Source of the DNA: Agrobacterium tumefaciens
GTDB lineage: Bacteria > Pseudomonadota > Alphaproteobacteria > Rhizobiales > Rhizobiaceae
Length of the DNA stretch: 64,000 nucleotides
Reading direction: 5' to 3'
NCBI GenBank assembly: GCA_025560025.1
Contig: CP048486.1
Span: 868,001-932,000, forward strand
Shown here: positions 21,779 to 30,896 of the stretch, piece by piece
Position numbering within the stretch: the stretch's first letter is position 1
How the letters are laid out: every line of letters begins with the position of its first letter
Translations under genes and position numbers: made by a program
The notes under the pieces: generated by a model
Database searches by the model: none
Seen by the model: only the letters and a program-made list of their open reading frames with translations
Told to the model about the DNA's origin: nothing

Positions 21779-22636
21779 CTATTGCATGCCTTTTGGCACC
21801 AGTATCTGCGGCTGGCGGGGAAGATTTCTCATTGAGACCCGGATGATCGGATCGCTCGCATAGGCAATCCGGAAACTTGCACCAAACATCGTGAGAAACT
21901 GCTCCAGCGGCGCACCGGTGCGGTGCATCGGCAAGATCAGCGCGGAACGAAGGCGCTTGACCACGCGGCTCATGCTGTCGGCGCCCATCGTCAGCCCACC
22001 ATCAACAGGCACCATCAGTACATCCAGACGGCCTATCTCGGCATAGTGCGTATCCGTCAACTCATGATGCAAATGGCCGAGATGACCAATGCACAGCCCC
22101 GCGACCTCGAAGATGAAGATGGAATTGCCGTTTTCCTGAAAGGATTCGTAATCGCCCCAGCGGTTGCGGATGTCGGTCGCGACATTGCGGATATAGACAT
22201 CGTCCACGAGAACCTTGTGTTCGGCCTTTTCCCCCGGCGTATCGCTCCAGCCATGCAATACATATTGAATCGCCGGGTCGGGATTGAGGGTGAAATGCGT
22301 CGAATGAGCCCGGTTCATCGTCACCACAGTCGGCGTGACGGGCGGACGATAAACGCCGTTATAATCGGTGGCGATCGTCACGCCGCCGGGGCTTTCGATG
22401 AGATAGGTGGAATGGCCGATGAAGCTGATCTTCACCTCTTCCTTCGCCGTCGCCTGCGCCAGCTGAACACTTGGCTGATTGAGGGGCGGTTCGAAGCTCG
22501 CGAACATGACGCCGGGTATGTTGCGGGCGATCGCCTGGCACTGGCTGACTGGAGGACGGTTTTCCGTTTGGGCAAAGGTCGCTCCCGCACAGGTGAGCAG
22601 ACCCGTTATTGCAAGCATAAGCACACGCAGCATCAT
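21779..22636 (-). CDS. Secreted MBL-fold (metallo-beta-lactamase-like) protein
   Basis: 285 residues with an N-terminal signal peptide (MMLRVLMLAITGLLTCAGA to TFAQ). The fold is recognisable from ISFIGHSTYLIESPGGVTIATDY, a UlaG-like start, but the usual HxHxDH metal motif is replaced by NRAHSTHF and the downstream site reads IGHLGHLHHEL. Some metal ligands may therefore differ from the family norm. GGGGAG precedes the start. It is convergent with the split-barrel gene and has no clear operon partner. Likely a periplasmic hydrolase or a non-canonical member. Confidence 0.82.
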   Translation of the reverse strand: MMLRVLMLAITGLLTCAGATFAQTENRPPVSQCQAIARNIPGVMFASFEPPLNQPSVQLAQATAKEEVKISFIGHSTYLIESPGGVTIATDYNGVYRPPVTPTVVTMNRAHSTHFTLNPDPAIQYVLHGWSDTPGEKAEHKVLVDDVYIRNVATDIRNRWGDYESFQENGNSIFIFEVAGLCIGHLGHLHHELTDTHYAEIGRLDVLMVPVDGGLTMGADSMSRVVKRLRSALILPMHRTGAPLEQFLTMFGASFRIAYASDPIIRVSMRNLPRQPQILVPKGMQ

Positions 22637-22753
22637 GCCACTCCCCTGAACTTGCGAAGGTTGAGAGGATGAGACAGGTTTTGCCGGGCGTCCAGTTTCA
22701 AGAACGGCGGGACGCTCACAATCTCGTCATTGTGAACGTCTCAAGGGGGCCTG

Positions 22754-23578
22754 TTAAGCCCAGAAGGACGGGAGGGTTTCGGCAAGCCTCGGGCCGATGC
22801 GCAGCGGTGCGATCTTTTCCGCAAGGCCGGTGCGATCCGATATCTCGACTCCCACGCCGCAGATTGTCGCAGGCCCGCTGGCCGCCTCGAAGCGGCCCTT
22901 CGGCATTTTGGAAATGAAGCGGTTGATCGGCTCTTCCTTCTCCATGCCAAGCGAACTGTCATAATCGCCACACATGCCGGCATCCGACATATAGGCGGTT
23001 CCGCCGTTCAATATCTGCGCGTCGGCGGTCGGAACATGGGTATGAGTGCCGACAACGAAGCTTGCGCGCCCATCGACGAAATGGCCGAAACACTGTTTTT
23101 CGCTGGTTGCCTCGGCGTGGAAATCGAAAATGATGGCGTCAGCCTGCTCTTTCAGCGGGCAGGCAGCGAGAATGTTTTCTGCCGACTTGAAGGGATCGTC
23201 CAGTTCCGGATGCATGAACACGCGGCCCATGATGTTGGCGACGAGCACGCGCGCGCCGTTGCGGGCATAAAAGATGCCGGAGCCCTTGCCCGGCGTGCCA
23301 TCGGGATAATTGGCGGGCCGCAGGAACTGATCGTGGCGCTCGCAGAAGGAAACCGCCTCTTTCTGATCCCAGACATGATTGCCTGTCGTCACCACATCGG
23401 CGCCGGCATTGATGGTTTCGAGATAGATATCCTCGGTGATGCCGAAACCGCCGGCGGCGTTTTCACCGTTGACGATGACGAAATCAAGCTTCAGATCGGA
23501 AATCAGCCCCGGCAGCCTGTCCCAGACCGCCGTGCGTCCGGTCTTGCCAACCATGTCTCCGAGAAAAAGAAGTCTCAT
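22754..23578 (-). CDS. ymdB: YmdB-type metallophosphoesterase (TIGR00282)
   Basis: 274 residues. Starts MRLLFLGDMVGKTGR with the first metal motif GDxVGxxGR; VNGENAAGGFGI, GNHVWDQKE, DFHAEATSEK and VGTHTHVPTAD supply the remaining metal ligands. B. subtilis YmdB has 2',3'-cyclic-nucleotide phosphodiesterase activity and affects biofilm gene expression; the role in Agrobacterium is not known. It lies downstream of the 5-formyl-THF cyclo-ligase (82 bp), an arrangement common in Rhizobiales. Confidence 0.92.
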   Translation of the reverse strand: MRLLFLGDMVGKTGRTAVWDRLPGLISDLKLDFVIVNGENAAGGFGITEDIYLETINAGADVVTTGNHVWDQKEAVSFCERHDQFLRPANYPDGTPGKGSGIFYARNGARVLVANIMGRVFMHPELDDPFKSAENILAACPLKEQADAIIFDFHAEATSEKQCFGHFVDGRASFVVGTHTHVPTADAQILNGGTAYMSDAGMCGDYDSSLGMEKEEPINRFISKMPKGRFEAASGPATICGVGVEISDRTGLAEKIAPLRIGPRLAETLPSFWA

Positions 23579-23660
23579 TCACCGCCCCGTTTTGCGTATG
23601 TTCTTTGGATTTCGTCCCTCTAGCGGGTAATCCGTCTTTTAAAAAGTGCTAAAGCACCGT

Positions 23661-24266
23661 TTACCCATTATCTGGCATCAACCGCTGGCCGGAAAACCAG
23701 CGCAGGCCGCTCTCCGTCAGAACAGCATGAAGCGGCACATCGTGGGGCTCTGCCGGCACCGACGGCACTTCCTGACAGTCAAAGGCGACGCCGATGAGAA
23801 TGGGAAACCGACCCTTGCCATGCAATCTCGCAATGGCGCGGTCATAGTGTCCCGCGCCATAACCGATCCGCTGGCCCTGCCCGTCAAAAACAGATAGCGG
23901 CACGAGTAGAATATCCGGATCGAGAACCGCCGCACCCTCCCCCGGGCCGGTCGTGCCGAAGCCGCTCTTCACCAGCGGCGTGTCCGCCTCGAAGGCACGA
24001 AAGACGATGGTTTCACGGTCAAGCACAACGGGGAGAACGAGACGCCCGCCCCTTGTCCGCAACGCTTCCATGAGCAATCGGGTATCGACCTCAGAGCGGA
24101 TCGGCATAAAGCCGGAAATCAAGGTGCCCGGCGCAAAGGGAATGCCAGAGGCACCGTGAGCCGTTATAGACTGGCTCTTCTGCTGCCGCTCGGCCGGTGT
24201 CAGGGCGTCGCGCGCGGCAAGCCTTTCGCCGCGCAGTCTCGCTTTTTCGGCAATGTCGCCGGACAT
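23661..24266 (-). CDS. ygfA: 5-formyltetrahydrofolate cyclo-ligase
   Basis: 201 residues. Converts 5-formyl-THF to 5,10-methenyl-THF with ATP. The basic N-terminus KARLRGERLAARDALTP and the phosphate-binding GQGQRIGYGAGHYDRAI are family signatures. The ATG overlaps the upstream stop as TGATG, so it is translationally coupled to the CNNM gene. In E. coli this gene follows the 6S RNA gene; the same order holds here except for the inserted CNNM gene. Confidence 0.94.
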   Translation of the reverse strand: MSGDIAEKARLRGERLAARDALTPAERQQKSQSITAHGASGIPFAPGTLISGFMPIRSEVDTRLLMEALRTRGGRLVLPVVLDRETIVFRAFEADTPLVKSGFGTTGPGEGAAVLDPDILLVPLSVFDGQGQRIGYGAGHYDRAIARLHGKGRFPILIGVAFDCQEVPSVPAEPHDVPLHAVLTESGLRWFSGQRLMPDNG

Positions 24267-25543
24267 CAGGCGGCCCGGCTCACAAGCACCTTGTCGATAC
24301 GGTGTCCGTCGAGATCGATAACCTCGAAACGCCAGCCGTTGCGGGTGACATGTTCGCCCAGTTCCGGCAGGCGACGGAATTCGTCCAGAACCAGACCGGC
24401 AACGGTTTCGAACTCTGCATCCTCGTCGATCTGAAAGCCCATGCGATAGGCAAACTCATCGGCCGGCATCCAGCCGGCAACGAGGAACGAACCGTCTTCG
24501 CGCTCGACCATGGCAGGCTCTTCGTCATTATCTTCCTGGAAGGCACCGGTGATGGCCTCCAGAACGTCGCCGGAACTGACGATACCTTCGAAGTGACCGT
24601 ACTCGTCGTATACCAGCACCATATGCACGGTGGAACGGCGCAGCGACTGAATGACGTCCACGGCGCTCGTCAGATCCGAGACCACAGGAACTTCACGCAG
24701 AAGTTCGCGGACATTCAGTTCTTTTCCGGATGCCAGCGCATCGAAAGCGTCCTTGGCGAAAAGCACGCCCAGAATCTCATCCGAGGCGCCGTTGCGCACG
24801 GGCAGACGGGAACGCTGCGTCTCGCGAAGCTGCACGCGGATTTCTTCCGCGCTGTCTTCGATATCGACCACTTCCACATCGCGGCGCGGCGTCATCAGGC
24901 CGCGCGCGTTACGGTCGGCAAGGCGCATGACGCTGGTGATCATCGCCGACTCCTCGGTCTCGATCACGCCGGCACTGTGGGCCTCCGCCAGAACCGTGCG
25001 AATTTCATCGTCGGTTACCGATGCATTGGACTCGCCGCTATGGCCGAGAAGGGCGAGAACCGTCTTACCGGATTTGTCGAGTAGCCACACCAGAGGCGCA
25101 CCGACCCTCGAAAGCAGCATCATGGTGGGCGCGACGCGGGCGGCCACCTTTTCCGGATCGCGCAACGCGATCTGCTTGGGCACAAGCTCGCCGACGATCA
25201 GCGACAGATAGGTGATGGCGACAACCACCGAACCGACGCCAAGCGCATCGGCGGCGCGGTCGGGAATGCCCTGTTCCAGAAGCCAGGCAGTGAAACGGGC
25301 GCCGAGCGTGGCGCCGGAAAAAGCACCGGAAAGGACGCCGACCAGCGTGATGCCGATCTGCACCGTGGAAAGGAAGCGTCCTGGATTTTCGGAAAGGCTG
25401 AGCGCCATTGTGGCGCCCTTGCTGCCCTGGGAGGCAAGCACCTTGAGCCTCGCCGGTCTGGAGGAGACAACGGCAAGCTCGGACATGGCAAGCACACCGT
25501 TCAATACGGTGAGCAGAACCACGATCATAATTTCAGTAAACAA
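24266..25543 (-). CDS. CNNM/CBS/CorC-HlyC membrane protein (hemolysin-like)
   Basis: 425 residues from a TTG at about 25543 (MFTEIMIVVLL); an ATG five codons later is the alternative, and the frame runs 39 codons further upstream without similarity. Domain order: CNNM/DUF21 transmembrane domain (about 1-190, with IGITLVGVLSGAFSGATLG and LIVGELVPKQIAL), CBS pair (about 200-320, with MTPRRDVEVVDIED and VYDEYGHFEGIVSSGDVLE), and the CorC_HlyC transporter-associated domain (ending WRFEVIDLDGHRIDKVLVS). Homologues are implicated in Mg2+ export or divalent-cation homeostasis. The hemolysin name is historical. Confidence 0.9.
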   Translation of the reverse strand: MFTEIMIVVLLTVLNGVLAMSELAVVSSRPARLKVLASQGSKGATMALSLSENPGRFLSTVQIGITLVGVLSGAFSGATLGARFTAWLLEQGIPDRAADALGVGSVVVAITYLSLIVGELVPKQIALRDPEKVAARVAPTMMLLSRVGAPLVWLLDKSGKTVLALLGHSGESNASVTDDEIRTVLAEAHSAGVIETEESAMITSVMRLADRNARGLMTPRRDVEVVDIEDSAEEIRVQLRETQRSRLPVRNGASDEILGVLFAKDAFDALASGKELNVRELLREVPVVSDLTSAVDVIQSLRRSTVHMVLVYDEYGHFEGIVSSGDVLEAITGAFQEDNDEEPAMVEREDGSFLVAGWMPADEFAYRMGFQIDEDAEFETVAGLVLDEFRRLPELGEHVTRNGWRFEVIDLDGHRIDKVLVSRAA

Positions 25544-25755
25544 GTTTAGCTCTTTGGGCTGTTGAACGGCACGTCGCGGTTTTGGCCGCAGCGCCCTTTC
25601 TGTAAAAGGGCATGACAGACATACCAATCCGGATAATAGGGAATTGTTCCGCCAATGCAATGATGGCGGGATAAAAAAGCCGAGCCCGGCAGCAATGAAA
25701 ATAACTGTCGACTATATCAGGGTCAGGGAAGAGCCGGGGTTAACCCGGAACTTCA

Positions 25756-25917
25756 AGCGCGATCCACGGCGACCGATGGAGATTTACGATCCTGGGTGCC
25801 TACAAAAGTAGGTGGGCACCGTGTGTCCAGCCCCACGGGACTGGCCAGGGACAGCTCCCTTTGGATCGAGTATGGCCCCAGGGATTGTGGTTCCTGTCGG
25901 GAAGCGCAGAACGCGCT
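25756..25917 (-). ncRNA. ssrS: Probable 6S RNA
   Basis: The sequence between zapA and the CNNM/ygfA genes folds as a 6S RNA. On the minus strand the ends pair (AGCGCG at 25917-25912 with CGCGCU at 25761-25756, plus CGAC with GUCG), enclosing a large unpaired central bubble. The bubble is followed by CGAUCC pairing with GGAUCG, an internal hairpin CCAG-CCC / GGG-CUGG and a terminal hairpin GGUG-CCUAC-uuuu-GUAGG-CACC. Length of about 160 nt and position downstream of zapA match 6S genes across proteobacteria. A TATATC hexamer at 25921-25926 is a plausible -10. Ends are estimates. 6S RNA binds housekeeping RNA polymerase in stationary phase. Confidence 0.75.
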
Positions 25918-25950
25918 ACAGATATAAGACGTATCGAACCAAACCACCAG

Positions 25951-25976
25951 AGGGCCGGCAGCGAAATTTTGCCGGC
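25951..25976 (-). terminator. Hairpin after zapA, weak terminator candidate
   Basis: Inverted repeat gccggc / gccggc around an 11-base AT-rich loop, 19 bases after the zapA stop and just before the 6S promoter region. No clear T-run follows, so termination efficiency is uncertain. Confidence 0.4.
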
Positions 25977-25994
25977 GCAAAGCTTCTCTGGCGA

Positions 25995-26372
25995 TCAATG
26001 CGCCGCAGGCTTCGGCCGCGCCAGCAATTTTTCCGTAATGCCGTTCAGGCGGTCGGCCAGATCGCCGATGGCGAGCGCCACCATCTCGTCCGATTTCGCC
26101 CTGTGCTCGGCCATGCCGTCGCGGTTGCGGGAAAGGGAGGTGACTTCGCCCTCCAGTTTCTCGAGCTTGCGATTGATCTCGGAAAGCTCGTCCATCACCA
26201 TGATGCCCGCCATGACGGTGAGCCTGAGATCGCCGATTTCGCCGAACTGGCTCTTGAGATGTCCGACGTAACGGTCAAAGCGGGTGGCAAGATCGGTCAG
26301 GTGGTCTTCCTGTCCCGCTTCGCACGCCATGCGATAGGCCTTGCCGTCGATCATAACAGTAACTTGCGCCAT
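25995..26372 (-). CDS. zapA: Cell division protein ZapA
   Basis: 125 residues. Binds and bundles FtsZ at the Z-ring. N-terminal MAQVTVMIDGKAYRMACEAG followed by DRYVGHLKSQFGEIGDLRLTVMAGIMVMDEL matches ZapA; the C-terminal part is a coiled coil (INRKLEKLEGEVTSLSR). Downstream is the probable 6S RNA, the conserved zapA-ssrS-ygfA order. The upstream DUF4164 gene is 10 bp away, so the two are co-transcribed. Confidence 0.93.
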   Translation of the reverse strand: MAQVTVMIDGKAYRMACEAGQEDHLTDLATRFDRYVGHLKSQFGEIGDLRLTVMAGIMVMDELSEINRKLEKLEGEVTSLSRNRDGMAEHRAKSDEMVALAIGDLADRLNGITEKLLARPKPAAH

Positions 26373-26382
26373 GAAACCGCTC

Positions 26383-26655
26383 CTATCGATCCAGCACCGC
26401 GCGGATCGTCTCCATCGCCGTCACCAGACGGCGGGAAACCTCGCGGTTGACTTCCTCAAGACGGTTGGCGCGAAATTCGGCCTGATCAAGCTCATGCGCG
26501 AGCCTGGCGCGGTCGACATGGACCCGCTTGACCTCGTTATCGATCTCGCCCGTCTCCCTTTGCCGTTCGATACGCATATCGATGGCATTTTCGAGATTTG
26601 TGATGGCAGCACTCAGCTCCGTCAGCGCAGATTGTACGGTCTTCTCAGCCGACAT
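26383..26655 (-). CDS. DUF4164 coiled-coil protein
   Basis: 90 residues, nearly all predicted coiled coil (LTELSAAITNLENAIDMRIE, RARLAHELDQAEFRANRLEEV). It occurs immediately upstream of zapA across Rhizobiales, which suggests a division-related role, but none is established. The ATG at 26655 has GGA upstream; a Met four codons earlier is possible. Confidence 0.83.
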   Translation of the reverse strand: MSAEKTVQSALTELSAAITNLENAIDMRIERQRETGEIDNEVKRVHVDRARLAHELDQAEFRANRLEEVNREVSRRLVTAMETIRAVLDR

Positions 26656-26886
26656 CGTTTTTTCCAACTTGCAAGCAACCGGCCGAATCGTCCGGTTTCA
26701 GGCCTTTTCAACAATCACGAGGTTATTACCCGATTTATCATCCAGTCAATCAAACCAGTGCATTGAGGCGTTTTGCTCTGTGGATGAACGAGGAAGCCTC
26801 GGCACATATCGCGCAGATTTTGTCCGGACACCCGATTTTCTAAACGATTTTTATCTTCGACAGAACCGCAAACGCCCGTGGATTTA

Positions 26887-26914
26887 TTGACTTGCCTGCC
26901 TCACCTGCTATGGA
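26887..26914 (+). promoter_or_regulatory. Candidate promoter of tkt
   Basis: TTGACT and TATGGA separated by 16 bases, about 65 bp before the tkt ATG. Sigma-70-like; the call rests on consensus only. Confidence 0.45.
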
Positions 26915-26979
26915 TCAACCCGCTTTTTGGATAGTTGCGTAAAACTATCTCCTTTCACCCGGAAACAGACGGAAAAGCC

Positions 26980-28962
26980 ATGATTTCTCGCGACAAACAC
27001 AACCGGATGGCAAATGCGATCCGCTTTCTTGCCATGGATGCAGTGGAGAAGGCCAATTCCGGCCATCCCGGTCTGCCGATGGGCGCCGCTGATGTCGCCA
27101 CCGTTCTCTTCACCCGTTACCTGAAATTCGATCCCAAGGCTCCGCTGTGGGCGGATCGCGACCGCTTCGTGCTGTCGGCGGGTCATGGTTCGATGCTTCT
27201 TTACTCGCTGCTCTATTTGACGGGCTACGAGGATATGACGATCGACGAGATCAAGCGCTTCCGTCAATTCGGGTCCAAGACCGCCGGCCATCCGGAATAT
27301 GGCCACGCCACGGGCATCGAGACGACCACCGGTCCGCTCGGCCAGGGCATCGCCAACGCCGTCGGCATGGCAATCGCCGAACGCAAGCTGGAAGAGGAGT
27401 TCGGCTCCGACCTGCAGAGCCACTTCACTTACGTGCTGTGCGGTGACGGCTGCCTCATGGAAGGCATCAGCCACGAAGCCATCGCGCTTGCCGGCCACCT
27501 GAAGCTCAACAAGCTCGTTCTGTTCTGGGATGACAACAACATCACCATCGACGGTGAGGTGGGTCTTTCCGACAGCACCGACCAGATCGCCCGCTTCAAC
27601 GCCGTTCACTGGAACACAATCCGCGTCGACGGCCACGATCCGGACGCGATTGCAGCCGCCATCGAAGCCGCGCAGAAATCCGACCGCCCGACCTTCATCG
27701 CCTGCAAGACCGTGATCGGTTTCGGCGCGCCCAACAAGCAGGGCACCCACAAGGTTCATGGCAACCCGCTCGGCGCCGAAGAAATCGCCGCTGCGCGCAA
27801 GAGCCTCAACTGGGAAGCCGAAGCTTTCGTCATTCCGGAAGACGTGCTGGATGCATGGCGTCTCGCCGGCCTGCGCTCCACCAAGACCCGCCAGGACTGG
27901 GAAGCCCGCCTCGAAGCCGCTGAAGCCGGCAAGAAGGCCGAGTTCAAGCGCCGTTTCGCCGGCGACCTGCCCGGCAACTTCGACAGCTCCATCGATGCCT
28001 TCAAGAAGAAGATCATCGAAAACAACCCGACGGTTGCCACCCGCAAGGCGTCGGAAGACTCGCTCGAAGTCATCAACGGCGTCCTGCCGGAAATGATCGG
28101 CGGTTCAGCTGACTTGACGCCGTCCAACAACACCAAGACCAGCCAGATGAAGTCCATCACGCCGACGGATTTCTCCGGTCGTTACCTGCATTACGGCATC
28201 CGCGAGCACGGCATGGCGGCGGCGATGAACGGCATCGCCCTGCATGGCGGTCTCATTCCCTATGCCGGCGGCTTCCTGATCTTCTCGGATTATTGCCGTC
28301 CGTCGATCCGCCTTGCCGCACTCATGGGTATCCGCGTCGTCCATGTTCTGACGCATGATTCCATCGGCGTTGGCGAAGACGGCCCGACCCACCAGCCGGT
28401 CGAGCAGATCGCAGCGCTGCGCGCCATTCCGAACCTTCTCGTCTTCCGCCCGGCGGATGAAACCGAGACGGCGGAATGCTGGCAGCTGGCTCTCGAGCAG
28501 AAGCATCGTCCGTCTGCTCTAGCGCTTACCCGCCAGAACCTTGCGCCCTCGCGCAAGGAATATGAAGAAAAGAACCTCTCCGCTTACGGCGCTTACGAAC
28601 TCGTCTCCGCCAGTGACGCCAAGGTTTCGATCTTCGCATCGGGTTCGGAAGTCGAAGTGGCGCTCAAGGCAGCCGCAACGCTGAAGGACAACGGCGTTTC
28701 CGCCCGCGTCGTCTCCGTTCCCTGCTTCGAACTCTTCAAGGAACAGCCGGAAACCTATCGCAACGCCATCATCGGCAAGGCGCCGGTCAAGATCGCGGTG
28801 GAAGCCGCCATCCGCCAGGGCTGGGATTACTTCATCGGCTCCGACGGCGCATTCGTCGGCATGCATTCCTTCGGTGCGTCTGCACCGGCGAAGGATCTCT
28901 TCAAGCACTTCGGCATCACGGCGGAAGCCGTTGTCGCCGCAGTCGAGGCAAAACTCGCGTGA
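26980..28962 (+). CDS. tkt: Transketolase
   Basis: 660 residues. Thiamine-diphosphate enzyme of the pentose phosphate and Calvin pathways, transferring two-carbon units between sugar phosphates. N-terminal [17 protein letters not shown], the TPP/Mg motif [14 protein letters not shown] through [10 protein letters not shown], and [16 protein letters not shown] with [18 protein letters not shown] in the pyrimidine domain are all intact. The ATG at 26980 follows GGAAAAG; the frame runs 15 codons upstream. It starts the tkt-gap unit; gap begins 62 bp later with no terminator between them. Confidence 0.97.
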   Translation: MISRDKHNRMANAIRFLAMDAVEKANSGHPGLPMGAADVATVLFTRYLKFDPKAPLWADRDRFVLSAGHGSMLLYSLLYLTGYEDMTIDEIKRFRQFGSKTAGHPEYGHATGIETTTGPLGQGIANAVGMAIAERKLEEEFGSDLQSHFTYVLCGDGCLMEGISHEAIALAGHLKLNKLVLFWDDNNITIDGEVGLSDSTDQIARFNAVHWNTIRVDGHDPDAIAAAIEAAQKSDRPTFIACKTVIGFGAPNKQGTHKVHGNPLGAEEIAAARKSLNWEAEAFVIPEDVLDAWRLAGLRSTKTRQDWEARLEAAEAGKKAEFKRRFAGDLPGNFDSSIDAFKKKIIENNPTVATRKASEDSLEVINGVLPEMIGGSADLTPSNNTKTSQMKSITPTDFSGRYLHYGIREHGMAAAMNGIALHGGLIPYAGGFLIFSDYCRPSIRLAALMGIRVVHVLTHDSIGVGEDGPTHQPVEQIAALRAIPNLLVFRPADETETAECWQLALEQKHRPSALALTRQNLAPSRKEYEEKNLSAYGAYELVSASDAKVSIFASGSEVEVALKAAATLKDNGVSARVVSVPCFELFKEQPETYRNAIIGKAPVKIAVEAAIRQGWDYFIGSDGAFVGMHSFGASAPAKDLFKHFGITAEAVVAAVEAKLA

Positions 28963-29024
28963 GGACCCCAAGCCCTCACCATTCAAGCAAAGACCAAGCC
29001 CATATCTTGATCGGGAGACTGTAA

Positions 29025-30035
29025 ATGACTGTAAAAGTTGCCATTAACGGCTTCGGCCGCATCGGCCGCAATGTTCTGCGCGCCATCGTCGAATCCGGCC
29101 GCACCGATATCGAAGTCGTTGCCATCAACGACCTCGGCCCGGTTGAAACCAACGCGCACCTGCTGCGCTACGATTCGATCCACGGCAAGTTCCCGGCCGA
29201 GGTGAAGGTCGAAGGCGACACGATCATCGTTGGCGGCGGCAAGCCGATCAAGGTGACGGCTGTTCGCGATCCCGCAACGCTGCCGCACAAGGAACTCGGC
29301 GTGGATATCGCGCTCGAATGCACGGGCATCTTCACCGCCCGCGACAAGGCTGCCGCGCACCTGACCGCCGGCGCAAAGCGCGTCATCGTGTCCGCTCCGG
29401 CTGACGGTGCAGACCTCACGGTCGTCTTCGGCGTCAATGACGACCAGCTGACGAAGGACCACCTGGTCATTTCCAACGCATCCTGCACCACCAACTGCCT
29501 CGTGCCGGTTGTGAAGGTTCTCGATGACGTCGTTGGCATCGACCATGGTTTCATGACCACGATCCACTCCTATACGGGCGATCAGCCGACGCTGGACACC
29601 ATGCACAAGGATCTGTACCGCGCCCGCGCCGCAGCCCTGTCCATGATCCCGACCTCGACCGGTGCAGCCAAGGCCGTTGGCCTCGTTCTGCCGCACCTCA
29701 AGGGCAAGCTGGACGGCACGTCGATCCGCGTTCCGACCCCGAACGTTTCGGTTGTCGACTTCAAGTTCATCGCCAAGCGCGACACGACGGTTGAGGAAAT
29801 CAACGAAGCGATCAAGTCCGCTTCCAACGGCAAGCTGAAGGGCATTCTCGGCTATACCGAAGAGCCGCTGGTTTCCCGCGACTTCAACCATGACAGCCAT
29901 TCCTCGATCTTCGCGATCGACCAGACCAAGGTCATGGAAGGCAAGTTCGTGCGCGTCCTGTCCTGGTACGACAATGAGTGGGGCTTCTCCAACCGCATGT
30001 CGGATACGGCCGTCGCCTTCGCGAAGACCATCTAA
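29025..30035 (+). CDS. gap: Glyceraldehyde-3-phosphate dehydrogenase
   Basis: 336 residues. NAD-binding N-terminus [18 protein letters not shown], catalytic Cys in [12 protein letters not shown], and C-terminal [13 protein letters not shown]. The Asp in AINDLG suggests NAD preference. Converts glyceraldehyde-3-phosphate to 1,3-bisphosphoglycerate, the substrate of the pgk product 2.8 kb downstream. Ends before a strong terminator. Confidence 0.97.
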   Translation: MTVKVAINGFGRIGRNVLRAIVESGRTDIEVVAINDLGPVETNAHLLRYDSIHGKFPAEVKVEGDTIIVGGGKPIKVTAVRDPATLPHKELGVDIALECTGIFTARDKAAAHLTAGAKRVIVSAPADGADLTVVFGVNDDQLTKDHLVISNASCTTNCLVPVVKVLDDVVGIDHGFMTTIHSYTGDQPTLDTMHKDLYRARAAALSMIPTSTGAAKAVGLVLPHLKGKLDGTSIRVPTPNVSVVDFKFIAKRDTTVEEINEAIKSASNGKLKGILGYTEEPLVSRDFNHDSHSSIFAIDQTKVMEGKFVRVLSWYDNEWGFSNRMSDTAVAFAKTI

Positions 30036-30052
30036 GCAAATATCACTTTCGT

Positions 30053-30084
30053 AAAAACCGGCAGGAGCGATCCTGCCGGTTTTT
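30053..30084 (+). terminator. Terminator of gap
   Basis: aaaaaccggcagga-gcga-tcctgccggttttt hairpin with T-run, 18 bases after the stop. Confidence 0.92.
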
Positions 30085-30225
30085 GTTTGCCTGAAAAATG
30101 CCGGCGGGAATGAGGGATCCCGCCGGCATCGATCCAGAAGCAAGGCGGGGCGCTTCGGATCGAAACAATCACCGGCGGAGAGACGATGCGGCCGTCCCTC
30201 AACCAGTACGGGGCACGCGCATCCG

Positions 30226-30495
30226 TCATTTTCTGTTGTTGATAATGACCGGGCCGGAATTCCCGGCGCTGCTCCAGATCGTATCGAAAGTCTGTTGCCG
30301 CAAATCACTTTGCTGCATGGAGAGCTTCATCATGCAGTCGGCAAAATCCCGAGAACCTTCAGGGTAGCCAAAGACGCGACAACGCTCGCGTTGAGCAGCC
30401 ATATTTTCGGCCGTCTGTTCCGTGCTTGAGCAACCCGAAACTATCGAGCCCGCCACCAGCACCATAATAAATCCAGTAATATTTATCCGCTTCAT
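30226..30495 (-). CDS. Small putative lipoprotein
   Basis: 89 residues. Signal peptide MKRINITGFIMVLVAGSI with lipobox VSGC, so the mature lipidated Cys is at about residue 22. The mature part has CRVFGYPEGSRDFADCMMKLS, a pattern (YPxGSxxFAxCM) repeatedly seen in small rhizobial lipoproteins of unknown function. Two further Cys could form a disulfide. It is transcribed opposite to gap and the antiporter. Confidence 0.7.
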   Translation of the reverse strand: MKRINITGFIMVLVAGSIVSGCSSTEQTAENMAAQRERCRVFGYPEGSRDFADCMMKLSMQQSDLRQQTFDTIWSSAGNSGPVIINNRK

Positions 30496-30800
30496 CCGAT
30501 CGCTCCGGTAGTGTTGAAAAGCAATTCGGACGAGAGAAATAACGCCGCTGCATTGTCTCTATGTTACGTCGAAACCCGGGCGCCTGAATTGTTTCGGCGG
30601 AGCATATTTCGCGTTGCGCGCCTTGGATTTTTTCGCTCATACGCCGAAAAAATTCCCATTTCCTGCCTTTGTCTGGTCCATTTTGAAACGGACAAGAAGA
30701 ACAGGGATAACGGTCGTGCGCAATGCACTTCGGCCCTGCCGTATCATTCGATACACCCCGCCTTGCGTCGCCTTTCAACGCCAGCAGAAACAGCGCTGAC
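30496..30800. other. Intergenic region, no gene recognised
   Basis: Divergent upstream space of the small lipoprotein and the antiporter, lower in GC than its surroundings. The open frames across it (both strands) have no recognisable domain and atypical composition. No promoter is confidently placed. It ends at a long inverted repeat. Confidence 0.6.
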
Positions 30801-30867
30801 AGACCGCAACCCGTGGCGCATTGACTGCAGACGCGCAGAGCATTCATTGCGCCACGGGTTGCGGTCT
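30801..30867. repeat. 20-bp perfect inverted repeat upstream of the K+/H+ antiporter
   Basis: Left arm 30801-30820 (agaccgcaacccgtggcgca) and right arm 30848-30867 are perfect reverse complements separated by 27 bases. The right arm ends 29 bases before the proposed GTG start. If transcribed it forms a very stable 20-bp stem without a following T-run. It is not part of any recognised gene. Confidence 0.85.
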
Positions 30868-30896
30868 ATCAACGCGGTTTGAATGAGGCGGTGGAC

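Noticed and set aside
28983..30308. 441-codon minus-strand frame over gap
   Set aside because: Shadow of GAPDH, with low-complexity His/Arg/Gly-rich translation.
30359..30882. Open frames on both strands in the lipoprotein-antiporter gap as a gene
   Set aside because: Translations show no domain, signal or helix pattern, and one frame crosses the inverted repeat arms.
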